Of a stretch of DNA of 64,000 nt, positions 1 through 8,308 are shown one piece after another. Both the position numbers and the translations under genes were made by a program. How positions within the stretch are numbered: position 1 is the stretch's first letter; every line of letters begins with the position of its first letter. This stretch comes from Allochromatium warmingii (GTDB lineage: Bacteria > Pseudomonadota > Gammaproteobacteria > Chromatiales > Chromatiaceae), in assembly GCF_900107145.1 (NCBI RefSeq), contig NZ_FNOW01000009.1, forward strand, positions 25,189 through 89,188, written 5' to 3'. The notes beneath the pieces were generated by a model, which made no database searches, was not told the DNA's origin, and worked only from the letters and a program-made list of their open reading frames with translations.

Positions 1-245
1 ACGATGAGTCCCGCTGCTTGAATGATGCCCGATTCATCATCTTCGGGATTCGCGCCGACATTGCCGATATGTGGATAAGTCAGGGTCACAAGCTGGCGCA
101 GATACGAGGGATCGGTCAGGATTTCCTGATAGCCGGACATCGACGTATTGAATACGACCTCACCGACGCTGGAGCCGTCGGCACCGATCGACGTTCCGCG
201 AAAGACCGAGCCGTCTTCCAGAACCAAAATCGCGGGTTTTCTCAA
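1..245 (-). CDS. carA: Carbamoyl-phosphate synthase small subunit, 5' part
   Basis: N-terminal 81 residues of CarA; the rest lies beyond the left edge of the window. CarA is the glutaminase subunit of carbamoyl-phosphate synthase, which feeds pyrimidine and arginine synthesis. The translation opens [17 protein letters not shown] and continues through [17 protein letters not shown] and TYPHIGNVG, a very conserved CarA N-terminus. The start is a TTG at 245-243, chosen because a GGAG lies 7 nt upstream and the family start aligns exactly there; no ATG fits. The plus-strand reading frame over the same bases is a shadow. The 193 bp upstream (246-438) hold no gene and must carry its promoter. Confidence 0.93.
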   Translation of the reverse strand, partial: MRKPAILVLEDGSVFRGTSIGADGSSVGEVVFNTSMSGYQEILTDPSYLRQLVTLTYPHIGNVGANPEDDESGIIQAAGLI

Positions 246-438
246 GAGAGTCTCCAAATGGGGGGCTAGACGGGCGATCATCCTAGATCAACAACGCGGA
301 TATATTGCAACGTCGCTGAGCGTGCGACGCGCTGATGCTGAAGCATTTTAGAGAACCGCTGCGGGACTGTCCACGCACGCTGGCTGGCCCAATGCGGCCA
401 TCAATTTGATGATGTATGCGGCGCTAGATAATACAGGC

Positions 439-1629
439 TCAATCCTTACTCCCCCGCACCCATTCCAGCCCCCAATGATGCGCCTGATCCATATCCAAAT
501 GCCCGCGATGATAATCAACCAGCTTCGTAATTTTGACCGCGCCGCCTTGATTTTCTAACAGCGCAATCGCGCACATCGGGCGATCATTGCGGTGTGAATC
601 AAGCCGCACTTCGATTTCTGGCTGACCCGGCATTTTGAGCGTAATGCGGGCCTCGGCTTCAGCCCAATTCGGTGCGCCTTCATAAATAAAGGCATAAATC
701 AACACGCGCCGGATCTGCTCCCAATGCTGACCATTGATCCGCAGATTCTCGCCGCTGGCGCTCAATCCGGTGCGATCATCAGCATCAAGCGCAATATAGG
801 GCGGGCTAGTATAATTGCCGAAGGTATTACCTAGCGCCTGCACCGCGCTTTTTTCACCGTTCATCAATTCATACAAACACCCGACATCTAAATCGGTGCG
901 ATTATTACCGATCAAGCCGCTCAAAAAGCCTTTTTTGGCACCAGATACTGAGCGCCATTTAAGATTAATCAATATCTCGCCATGCGCGGTATGCGGCTCT
1001 TTTTGTAATGAAATCGAATTGCCGCGTTTTTCGAGCGTGATTTTATTGAGATTGACTGCTGGTGATGGCTTGGGCGGTGAAGGGGGCGGTGGGGCACTGA
1101 TCTCGGTTGCGACCGTGCCGCCAAAATGCGCGACCAGCGCCGCTAATCCGCCATTAAAGCCCTGCCCGAGGGCGCAGATGCGCCAGATTCGATCTTTGCG
1201 GTAGAGTTCTAGCAGCATCAGGGCGCGTTCTTCGGCAAAATCCGCGCCGCTGAAGGCAAACCGTGCGGCCTCGCGGCTGCCATCCATCACGCGCACATGC
1301 CCGCGCCCAATCCGTGACATGGTGCCCGTGCCGTCAAGCGCAGCGGTGATGGTCAAGCGGACGATGCTCGGCGGCAGACGCGCTAAATCAATGGCAAAGC
1401 CTGCCTGATCGCCGAGCGGCGCGTCTAACCGCACGCCACCACAGGGTGAGCTAGGCTGGTTGAAAAAGGTCATATACCGTTCATCGGATAATTGACCCTG
1501 CGCATCCAGCCCAAAACAGGCAAAATCGAGGATCAAGCCGGGCGCGTCAATCGCCACGCCCAGCGTTAGGCGCTGACCAGTCGGCACCAGATCGGCGATC
1601 TTGGCGCGTTGTCCGCGCAGTAAATTCAT
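439..1629 (-). CDS. terA: TerA-like tellurium resistance/stress protein (two TerD-type domains)
   Basis: A 396-residue protein with two TerD-superfamily halves. The first (about 1-180) has the usual [13 protein letters not shown] end. A Pro-rich linker ([11 protein letters not shown]) follows. The second half (about 195-396) carries the TerA signature GFLSGLIG...[11 protein letters not shown] and [10 protein letters not shown]. TerD domains bind Ca2+ and act in a membrane-associated stress complex; the exact role of TerA is unknown. The start ATG at 1629 overlaps the stop of the upstream terD-type gene (ATGA) and has GGAG 10 nt upstream; a longer in-frame reading begins inside that gene and is unlikely. 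It is the last gene of the minus-strand Ter operon. Confidence 0.85.
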   Translation of the reverse strand: MNLLRGQRAKIADLVPTGQRLTLGVAIDAPGLILDFACFGLDAQGQLSDERYMTFFNQPSSPCGGVRLDAPLGDQAGFAIDLARLPPSIVRLTITAALDGTGTMSRIGRGHVRVMDGSREAARFAFSGADFAEERALMLLELYRKDRIWRICALGQGFNGGLAALVAHFGGTVATEISAPPPPSPPKPSPAVNLNKITLEKRGNSISLQKEPHTAHGEILINLKWRSVSGAKKGFLSGLIGNNRTDLDVGCLYELMNGEKSAVQALGNTFGNYTSPPYIALDADDRTGLSASGENLRINGQHWEQIRRVLIYAFIYEGAPNWAEAEARITLKMPGQPEIEVRLDSHRNDRPMCAIALLENQGGAVKITKLVDYHRGHLDMDQAHHWGLEWVRGSKD

Positions 1630-2204
1630 CCGACATTCACTCCATGTTGCAGCGCCAATGCCCGTAATCCACCCGCATAGCCTTGTCCGACAGCACGGAA
1701 TTTCCAATCACCGCCGTGACGGTAAATTTCACCGAAAATCATCGCGGTTTCAGTTGAATAATCTTCTGATAAATCAAAGCGCACCACTTCTTGATGATTA
1801 TCACGGTTGACAATGCGCACAAATGCATTACTTACCTGACCGAAATTCTGGCGTCGGGCGTCGGCGTCATGAATGGTGACCACAATCACTAGCCGTTGAA
1901 TTTCAGCCGGTACTCGCGACAGCGTGACCTGCACGGATTCATCATCGCCTTCGCCATCGCCGGTGAGATTATCGCCGGTGTGTTCGACTGAGCCGTCGGG
2001 TGATTTGAGTTGGTTATAAAAAATAAAATGGCTGTCATTGGGCACCTTGCCATCACTTTTGACCATAAAGACGCTGGCATCGAGGTCAAATGCTTGGCCA
2101 TCCGTAGCGCGTGCATCCCAACCTAAACCAATGAGCACGTTTTCCAGATTAGGCGCTTCTTTGCTCAGATTGACGTTGCCGCCTTTATTTAGACTAATTG
2201 CCAT
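1626..2204 (-). CDS. terE: TerD-family protein (TerD/TerE type)
   Basis: A 192-residue single-domain TerD protein, the normal family length. It has [15 protein letters not shown] at the N-terminus, LGWDAR, FDLDAS (Ca2+-binding acidic loop), HTGDN...GEGDDE and the C-terminal [21 protein letters not shown] lies 9 nt before the ATG. It is clearly a paralogue of the TerD encoded at 6098-6676. Members are cytoplasmic Ca2+-binding proteins of the Ter stress response; they are named for tellurite resistance, but tellurite is probably not the natural signal. Whether to call this TerD or TerE is arbitrary without a tree. Confidence 0.9.
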   Translation of the reverse strand: MAISLNKGGNVNLSKEAPNLENVLIGLGWDARATDGQAFDLDASVFMVKSDGKVPNDSHFIFYNQLKSPDGSVEHTGDNLTGDGEGDDESVQVTLSRVPAEIQRLVIVVTIHDADARRQNFGQVSNAFVRIVNRDNHQEVVRFDLSEDYSTETAMIFGEIYRHGGDWKFRAVGQGYAGGLRALALQHGVNVG

Positions 2205-2255
2205 CGCAAATGACTCCTGAGTAAGCGGTTAATGATTTAACCATGATTTGATCAG

Positions 2256-3389
2256 TCACAGCAGCCGATAGGTGCGCTGATGTGGCCCAAGCTGTTGCAA
2301 CACGTCATCGAGACCCGCACGCGGTGTTTCATGACAGACGATGATCCGCGCATAGTCAGCGGGATTGACATTGTAAAGATAATTCACAATGCCCTCGCCG
2401 TAATTATCCGCAAAGACCAGCCGCCGCCCAACATCAGCGCCGAGCAAAATCGGAGAACGACTGGTGGCTTGTACCCTGACCTGAAAGCCTTGCGCTTCTA
2501 GCGCCAGCCCGACCCGAAACGCAGCGTGCATAAACTCGCCGGTACCGAGCACCAGCAGCGACGCGCCCGACTCCAGCCCATCGCTCAGATCGGCAAGATC
2601 AGCAGCGGGCAGCGTCAGCGGGCGGTCGATGCCGAACCGTCCACAGTGTTCCGCCAGATCGGCGGCGGCCAGCCGATTGTCGCCGACTGCTGGCGGCGGC
2701 GGTGCGCGGTGCCAGTCGGCGGCGGGTTCAAAGCTAAATTCGCCCTGAAGCGCGGCAACACACGCAACCGGCAATCCGAGTCGTGCTGTCAAACGCGCCG
2801 CGCTGTCCGCGCCGCTCAATTGAGTGATGGTGACGATGTGAACGCGCTCCAAATGTGGATTGATGCGCCGATACGCGGTCACTAAATTACACAGGGTATT
2901 GCCGGTGCTGAGTTCATCGTCGATCAAAATCAGCTCTCGCGCTGTGCGAAATCGCTGGCGTAATTCGGGCGCTATCGGCTCATAAAGCAACTGATCAGGC
3001 GCGTGACAGTGAGTTTCTTGAAAATCAAGCGCCGGACGGTCGGCGATCTGATAGCGGGTCGAATGGCTGAACAGCGCCTCGGCGTCGGGCTGACGTTCTA
3101 GCAGCGCCTCGAACACGCCTTGACCTAAGCCGGTCGCGGTCTCGGCCATCGCCACAAACAGCCACGGCCCCGCACCAAGCTGAAGCTGACTAGCTAAATA
3201 GGTATGAATCTGGCGCATCTGGGTCGGCGTCGCCGGCCAATGCTTGCCGAGCACCTTGCTCAAAAAAAGAAAGCCGCGTCGGGGATTGTGTCGCGCTGCA
3301 AAGCCACAGAGATCGTCGAGCGCAAAGGCGGCCTGATGCACGCGCACCCGCAGTAAACCAGTGGCTAATGACACACTGCGTTCGATCAT
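2256..3389 (-). CDS. Ter-cluster phosphoribosyltransferase with TRSP domain
   Basis: A 377-residue protein. About residues 1-240 form a type I phosphoribosyltransferase-like domain with the PRPP loop LILIDDELSTGNT. The C-terminal part (about 270-377) has LLVLGTGEFMHAAFR and QATSRSPI, the motif that gives the TRSP domain its name. Comparative genomics places such proteins in Ter operons with an ATP-grasp enzyme, where they are predicted to make a nucleoside-like metabolite; no reaction is proven. It starts with ATG overlapping the ATP-grasp stop by ATGA, so the two are translationally coupled. The HAD phosphatase and citrate-lyase-like genes often found with this pair are absent here. Confidence 0.8.
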   Translation of the reverse strand: MIERSVSLATGLLRVRVHQAAFALDDLCGFAARHNPRRGFLFLSKVLGKHWPATPTQMRQIHTYLASQLQLGAGPWLFVAMAETATGLGQGVFEALLERQPDAEALFSHSTRYQIADRPALDFQETHCHAPDQLLYEPIAPELRQRFRTARELILIDDELSTGNTLCNLVTAYRRINPHLERVHIVTITQLSGADSAARLTARLGLPVACVAALQGEFSFEPAADWHRAPPPPAVGDNRLAAADLAEHCGRFGIDRPLTLPAADLADLSDGLESGASLLVLGTGEFMHAAFRVGLALEAQGFQVRVQATSRSPILLGADVGRRLVFADNYGEGIVNYLYNVNPADYARIIVCHETPRAGLDDVLQQLGPHQRTYRLL

Positions 3390-4423
3390 ACGGCGTCCTC
3401 ATGACGCAGATAGTGTGCGACTTCGAGCACGGTCATCTCAGGCGCATGCTGCGGGGCGGTCTGGGTTGCAGATGCAAAGCCGTGAATCATACCGTGTAGC
3501 GCCAAATACGGCAGATTGATGCCCGCCGCGCCGCTGTAACCGATGCCACCGGCAAAACGTGGATTGATTTCAAGCAGGCGCAGCCCATGCCGTCCAGCGC
3601 GGAACTGAATATTAAACAATCCAGTTAAGCCAAATTGTGCCGTCAATTCGTTTACGGCCTGCGTCAAATCAGCCCGTGCCACCAGCCGCTGACCATAGCC
3701 ACGCCCCGTAGTTTTAGCGCGTTGCACCAACGCCCGCACGCGCTGCCCATCGCCGACCGCATCGACGCTGTATTCTGTGCCGTCGAGATATTCCATCAGC
3801 AGCCACGTTTGCGCCGACGGCGTGACAGCTAACCGTTGACGCAGACAGGCTAACGAAATGGTGTACAGCTCATCCCGCGCCAGCGCGTCGAGTCCAGCAT
3901 TGCCGGGCTGAATCACCCGAAAACCCGCGCCATTCACGCCCTGCGCTGGTTTAATACACAGCGTTGCATGGCTGAAGCTCAGGCGCTCATAGGCTGCCTC
4001 GAACTCAGCGGCAGTACGAAACGCGATGGTTTCCGGTGGTGGGATATGGCAGTGGCGGGCCGCGAGCGCAAACTGCGCCTTATCGTGTAATCGGTCGAGC
4101 ACTTCGGGTGCGGCGACCGCCAGCACCCGCACCCCATTGGCGGCAAAGCGGTCGCGCTGTTCGGCAAGCAGGTGCGCTGTTTTCCCTGGCCAGAGCGCAT
4201 CGATGCGGTGCGTGCGGCAGAAGTCGAGACAGAAATCGAGATACTCCGCGTCGCTTAACTCCGCCGGTTCGAGCGCATATTCATGGGCCAGCGTAAAGCC
4301 GGGGAAACTCGGTTCGGGATGGGTGCAAATCAGCGTGAAATCAGCGGCCGTATCAGCACGGCGAATCAGCTCAAACAGCGTGCGGACGTTAGAAAAGGTG
4401 CGATTAAACCAAACGCGGGTCAT
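3386..4423 (-). CDS. ATP-grasp enzyme of the Ter cluster
   Basis: A 345-residue ATP-grasp protein. The N-terminal Rossmann-like part ends near DALWPGKTAHLL. The ATP-grasp fold has LCIKPAQGVNGAGF (nucleotide-binding loop), LLMEYLDGTEYSVDAV, and the Mg2+-binding end GLFNIQFR...LLEINPRFAGG. Such enzymes join a carboxylate to an amine or thiol through an acyl phosphate; the substrate is unknown. It overlaps the PRTase gene downstream by 4 bp. The 180 bp upstream contain a dispersed palindromic element, and no strong ribosome site is seen before the ATG. The role in a Ter-linked biosynthetic step is inferred from family context. Confidence 0.8.
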   Translation of the reverse strand: MTRVWFNRTFSNVRTLFELIRRADTAADFTLICTHPEPSFPGFTLAHEYALEPAELSDAEYLDFCLDFCRTHRIDALWPGKTAHLLAEQRDRFAANGVRVLAVAAPEVLDRLHDKAQFALAARHCHIPPPETIAFRTAAEFEAAYERLSFSHATLCIKPAQGVNGAGFRVIQPGNAGLDALARDELYTISLACLRQRLAVTPSAQTWLLMEYLDGTEYSVDAVGDGQRVRALVQRAKTTGRGYGQRLVARADLTQAVNELTAQFGLTGLFNIQFRAGRHGLRLLEINPRFAGGIGYSGAAGINLPYLALHGMIHGFASATQTAPQHAPEMTVLEVAHYLRHEDAV

Positions 4424-4446
4424 GGTGATTGATTAGATTTGAATTG

Positions 4447-4547
4447 AGACAGGATTAACAGGATATTTCAGGATTGACAGGATGATTATGATTAAAAAAT
4501 AACTAGAAAAATCCTGTTAATCTTGAATAATCTTGTTCATCCTGTCT
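4447..4547. repeat. Dispersed palindromic repeat, family A, copy 1
   Basis: About 100 bp built from iterated AGGATTAACAGGAT-type units on the left and their reverse complement (ATCCTGTTAATC) on the right, around an A/T-rich centre. It would fold into a long imperfect hairpin. Related copies lie at 26788-26878, 36430-36521, 54954-55026 and, as a half-copy, 58216-58252, all in gaps between genes. Confidence 0.85.
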
Positions 4548-4606
4548 TAAATCTTAAGCGAGCTAGACGGAACGCGCCGACGTTCAATCGACGCGCCCCG
4601 CATGTA

Positions 4607-5203
4607 TTACAAATGCGGTTGAATTTGCGGCAATAATTGATCGAAGGTGCGACCCTGACCAACTTCGCCAATCGCGTGCATCTTCCATTCGTTATTATGA
4701 CGATACACCTTCGCCATAATCATCGCTGTATGATTGCCTTGACAGCTTAAATCATAGCGGGCGATTTCGCTGTTATTTGCGCCATTAAGAATGCGGCAAT
4801 AGGCATTCGCGACCTGCGAGAAATCTTGGCTGGTGTAATTATTCACCGTAAATACCAAGCTTTTCACATTGCCCGGAATGGCTTGAAGATTCACCTGAAT
4901 CTGCTCATCATCGCCCGCCCCTTCGCCGGTGCGATTATCGCCGGTGTGATGAATACTGCCATCGCGGCTGGTTAATTGCCGGAACCACACCGCATCCACC
5001 AAATTCCCCGCTTCATCAAATAGCAAGCAGGAGGCATCAAGATCGATGCTCGTCTCGCCACCGCCGCCGAATAATCCGCCCAAAAAACCGCCCTTATTCG
5101 ACTGTCCGGCATCCCAGCCTAAGCCCATTACAATGCGCGTTAGGGTACTCCCCGCTTCCTTGTCGAGTGAGATTTTTTGACCTTTTTGCAGACTGATGCC
5201 CAT
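4607..5203 (-). CDS. TerD-family protein with Gly-rich insert (TerZ/TerX-like)
   Basis: A 198-residue TerD-domain protein: MGISLQKGQKISLDKE, MGLGWDAG, then a Gly-rich insert (KGGFLGGLFGGGG) before IDLDASCLLFD, and later HTGDNRTGEGAGDDE. The insert resembles the one in TerZ/TerX and in the second half of TerA (GFLSGLIG). The ATG at 5203 has AGGAG 8 nt upstream; an in-frame GTG three codons earlier is too close to that ribosome site. It is probably a Ca2+-binding partner in the same stress complex. Among the four TerD-superfamily proteins here it is the most divergent single-domain one. Confidence 0.87.
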   Translation of the reverse strand: MGISLQKGQKISLDKEAGSTLTRIVMGLGWDAGQSNKGGFLGGLFGGGGETSIDLDASCLLFDEAGNLVDAVWFRQLTSRDGSIHHTGDNRTGEGAGDDEQIQVNLQAIPGNVKSLVFTVNNYTSQDFSQVANAYCRILNGANNSEIARYDLSCQGNHTAMIMAKVYRHNNEWKMHAIGEVGQGRTFDQLLPQIQPHL

Positions 5204-5312
5204 GTGGGTCACTCCTCAGATGAAATGAAATCAATCAGATGGAATCAAACCGAATCACGCTGAATCAAGCAGGTCAGGTAAACCCCGATCTGCCGCTGCT
5301 GTTGATTGGAAG

Positions 5313-5999
5313 TCAGGTCGCCGCTGGCGGATGAAAGATCGCTTTATTACGCGAACAGATTACCACTCGCCCCTGACCACTAAAGCGGATAATTAGCCCT
5401 TCGCCAGAGGTCACGGAATTGACAAGCGAGCCAAAAAACCCGCCGCCAGTGCGTGGCATTCCGATTTCGTGATGCAGCGTTGATGACCAGGCGACCGCGT
5501 GATTATTGTCAATCACCACATCGCGCCCAGGGGTGACATCGAGGGTAAAGGTTGAACCAAAACCGGATACGGCGAGTTTGCCCTGTCCGACGGCTTCCAT
5601 AATGACAAAACCGCCAGTGCCGCCAAATAATCCGCCACCAATGGTATTCAAGCGCGGATTGATTTGTACCCCGGAATCAGCGGCTAAAAAACAGCCATCT
5701 GACAGCGTATAGGATGAATTGGGCGTGACATCGAGTAATTCGATATCGCCGGGCAGCGCCGGTGAAAGCAGGCAATCACCATCGCCGCCAACCGCTTCAA
5801 TTTCCTGCTGAAAAAAAGATTCATCGCTAGTGAAACGCCGCATCAATGCGCGTCCAAGACCGCCGCGAATTTGTCCTTTGACTTGCAGCGGCGCTTCCAT
5901 CATCACCATTGCGCCGGATTCAGAAAAAATCCGCTCATTTTTGCGCAAACTGACATGCAGAAACGGGTCGTTTTCGCCCATGACGGTAAACACAGGCAT
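5313..5999 (-). CDS. AIM24/TIGR00266 family protein
   Basis: A 228-residue protein: MPVFTVMGENDPFLHVSLRKNERIFSESGAMV opens it, followed by Gly-rich turns (IGGGLFGGTGGF) and GEGLIIRFSGQGRVVICSRN near the end. This is the AIM24 double beta-helix fold. Its molecular function is unknown in bacteria; it often travels with TerD genes. The ATG at 5999 matches the family start and has GAGGTGA upstream; the long N-terminal extension possible upstream is Arg-rich, overlaps the terD coding region and is not credible. It lies between two terD-type genes in the same operon. Confidence 0.82.
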   Translation of the reverse strand: MPVFTVMGENDPFLHVSLRKNERIFSESGAMVMMEAPLQVKGQIRGGLGRALMRRFTSDESFFQQEIEAVGGDGDCLLSPALPGDIELLDVTPNSSYTLSDGCFLAADSGVQINPRLNTIGGGLFGGTGGFVIMEAVGQGKLAVSGFGSTFTLDVTPGRDVVIDNNHAVAWSSTLHHEIGMPRTGGGFFGSLVNSVTSGEGLIIRFSGQGRVVICSRNKAIFHPPAAT

Positions 6000-6097
6000 G
6001 GTGTTATCACCTCGTGACCGGACTGGCAGCAACTCGCCGCCGGTAAGCCAGCGGCGAGCGAGTGAGGGCCGTTCAGGAAGGCGCGAGATGGGCAGAT

Positions 6098-6676
6098 TTA
6101 ACCGATGCTCACGCCGTGATCCTGCGCCAGCGCCGCCAAACCACCGGCGAAGCCTTGCCCGACGGCTTTGAACTTCCATTCCTCGCCGTTGCGGTAGATT
6201 TCGCCGAAGATCATCGCCGTTTCGGTCGAATAATCTTCCGACAGATCGTAGCGGGCCAGCTCGGTGCTGCTGTCTTTATTGAGCACGCGCATAAAAGCGT
6301 TGCGCACCATGCCGAAGTTTTGCTTGCGGGTTTCGGCTTCGTGAATGGTCACAGCAAACACGATTCGCTGCACACCGGCTTCAACGCCCGGCAGGTTGAT
6401 CGATACGGTTTCGTCATCGCCTTCGCCCGCGCCTGTGGTGTTGTCGCCGGCATGAATCACCGCACCATCCGGGGAGGTCTTTTGGTTATAGAACACGAAA
6501 TGACCGTCAGATAACACCTTGCCGGTGTCGCCGACCAAAAACACACTGGCATCCAAATCGAAGGCCGCGCCATCGGTGGAGCGAGCGTCCCAGCCGAGTC
6601 CAACCTGAACGTTGGTCAAACCTGGATCGGTCTTGGTCAAGCTGACGTTGCCGCCTTTTTGCAAGCTGATAGCCAT
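6098..6676 (-). CDS. terD: TerD tellurium resistance/stress protein
   Basis: Canonical 192-residue Ter[80 protein letters not shown]. Asp-rich loops that bind Ca2+ in characterised TerD proteins are intact. GAGG lies 7 nt upstream of the ATG. It is the first TerD gene of the operon, downstream of the ABC1-type kinase gene. TerD proteins respond to tellurite, phage and osmotic stress in other bacteria; the inducer here is unknown. Confidence 0.93.
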   Translation of the reverse strand: MAISLQKGGNVSLTKTDPGLTNVQVGLGWDARSTDGAAFDLDASVFLVGDTGKVLSDGHFVFYNQKTSPDGAVIHAGDNTTGAGEGDDETVSINLPGVEAGVQRIVFAVTIHEAETRKQNFGMVRNAFMRVLNKDSSTELARYDLSEDYSTETAMIFGEIYRNGEEWKFKAVGQGFAGGLAALAQDHGVSIG

Positions 6677-6859
6677 GTTGAGTCCTCTTGTGGGTCGTTA
6701 GGGAACGGGTTGTTTTGGTACAACTTGGGTTAGTGTAACCGAAGTTGCTGGCCGGGCGGGACTGCGAAAGCGATGGGCGCATTGATGCGTATTGATCTGG
6801 TCACAAAGCTGCCATTTTCTTCGTGACCGATCTCTCTAGCACGCTCTAGCGCGAATAAT

Positions 6860-8191
6860 TTAAACCAAACAGCTTCGCGCAATGTCGCTTAATTCGACAC
6901 GCGCCCGCAAGCGCCGCGCTAACATGAATGATCCCATGAATTTCCGATGTAAAAACATCGTATCCGGTGCGGGCGCGGTGCTGAATACACCGGAATGAAA
7001 GAGCGCCCGTCCGCGATGATAGACACGCTCGAATAAATCCGAGACGCCGAAATCATATTGCCCAGGTTTGCAAAGTGGTTCTGACGCCAGCGCCAATAAA
7101 TTCATCATTGAATCAATATGCTCATCAGGATCATGGGCACCGACATAGCCCAGTGCAATTGATGCGGCCCGCATTCCAGCCCGATCATTGGCCAGCAGCG
7201 CCACACCTAATTGCCGGTAGTGTGCAACTAATTCCGGTGCGACCGCTTTGGTGGCACCGAAATCCAGCAAGACAATTCGGCCGCTGGTTGCATCATAGAG
7301 AAAATTGCCGAAATTCGGATCGGTTTGCACCAAGCCAAATTCAAATAGCTCGCGCAAGGTCAGGCGCATCAATAAGGTTGCGGCACGGTCGCGCTCGGCA
7401 CGGCGATAATCTGGCCCGGCCAACTGATCGACTGGCACGCCTTCAGCAAAATCCATCGCTAAGATATTGCGCGTGGTTAAATCACGATGTACAGCGGGAA
7501 TATAAAAATCACGATCCTCACCAACCCAAGCGCGATAGGATTCCATCGCTTCAGCTTCGGCATCATAATCGGCTTCACGATGCAATTGTCGCCGCGCTTC
7601 TTCTAAAAACGGCGCAATATCAACACCCTTCGGTGCCATGCCAAAAGAACGCCCAAGCATGGCGAGATTGGCAATATCGCTGTCGATACTGTCACGCACG
7701 CCGGGGAATTGAATTTTGAGCGCCAACCGTCGCCCATCGCGGGTTTCAGCGCGATGCACCTGACCAATTGATGCAGCGGCAATCGGGGTAAATTCAAAGC
7801 GTTTAAATTGCTTATCCCAGCCCGCGCCGTATTCGGTTTCCAGCACCCGCGCTAATTGACTCAACGGCATCGGCTCGGCACGTTCGCGCAAGGTGCTCAT
7901 AATTTCCGCTGCTTCCGGCGTAAAAATGTCGGAGCCGTCCATTGACATCAACTGCCCCATTTTCATCACTGCACCGCGCATCCGTGCTAAACGGTCGGTA
8001 AAACGGCGGGTATGTTCGGCAGAAAGTTGAATGCGGGCCGGTTGACCGCCCGCCCGCGTGCGAGCTAGATCAATCAAGCCTTTGACGCCAATCCCAGCGG
8101 CCAGATCGCCGGTCGCCCGCCCCAGATGCCACAGGCGGCTTAAACGTTGACTCGGTACGGCACGACCGCGTGATTCAGAAAACTGTGACAT
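6860..8191 (-). CDS. ABC1/UbiB-type atypical kinase
   Basis: A 443-residue ABC1/ADCK/UbiB-family protein. It shows the KxGQ motif in MKMGQLMSMDG, the Ala-rich loop AAASIGQVHRA that replaces the usual P-loop, the catalytic region QTDPNFGNFLYD, and the metal-binding DFG in VLLDFGATK. UbiB itself supports ubiquinone synthesis and is membrane-anchored, but no C-terminal membrane helices are seen here, so this is the soluble ADCK-like branch and not a clear ubiB orthologue. The ATG at 8191 (MSQFSESRG) fits the family length; a start 24 codons upstream is possible. Being co-directional with, and 183 bp ahead of, terD suggests a link to the Ter system, which is inference. Confidence 0.8.
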   Translation of the reverse strand: MSQFSESRGRAVPSQRLSRLWHLGRATGDLAAGIGVKGLIDLARTRAGGQPARIQLSAEHTRRFTDRLARMRGAVMKMGQLMSMDGSDIFTPEAAEIMSTLRERAEPMPLSQLARVLETEYGAGWDKQFKRFEFTPIAAASIGQVHRAETRDGRRLALKIQFPGVRDSIDSDIANLAMLGRSFGMAPKGVDIAPFLEEARRQLHREADYDAEAEAMESYRAWVGEDRDFYIPAVHRDLTTRNILAMDFAEGVPVDQLAGPDYRRAERDRAATLLMRLTLRELFEFGLVQTDPNFGNFLYDATSGRIVLLDFGATKAVAPELVAHYRQLGVALLANDRAGMRAASIALGYVGAHDPDEHIDSMMNLLALASEPLCKPGQYDFGVSDLFERVYHRGRALFHSGVFSTAPAPDTMFLHRKFMGSFMLARRLRARVELSDIARSCLV

Positions 8192-8308
8192 AACAACACG
8201 ATTCCATAAAAGCTGAAGACCACACCAAGCGCAGTCTAAGAAATTAAGAGGATGCGCCGCCACGAGCGCCCAGCGGCTGGAAGCTTTGAAGACCCTAACG
8301 CGAAAAGT

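Noticed and set aside
815..1204. Long plus-strand frames opposite the Ter genes, the hybrid kinase, nifJ and hrpB
   Set aside because: They are antisense shadows of clearly conserved genes and show no recognisable protein features.
4447..4547. Family A repeats as a CRISPR array
   Set aside because: Units are about 14-20 bp, nearly contiguous and arranged as inverted arms, without unique spacers.
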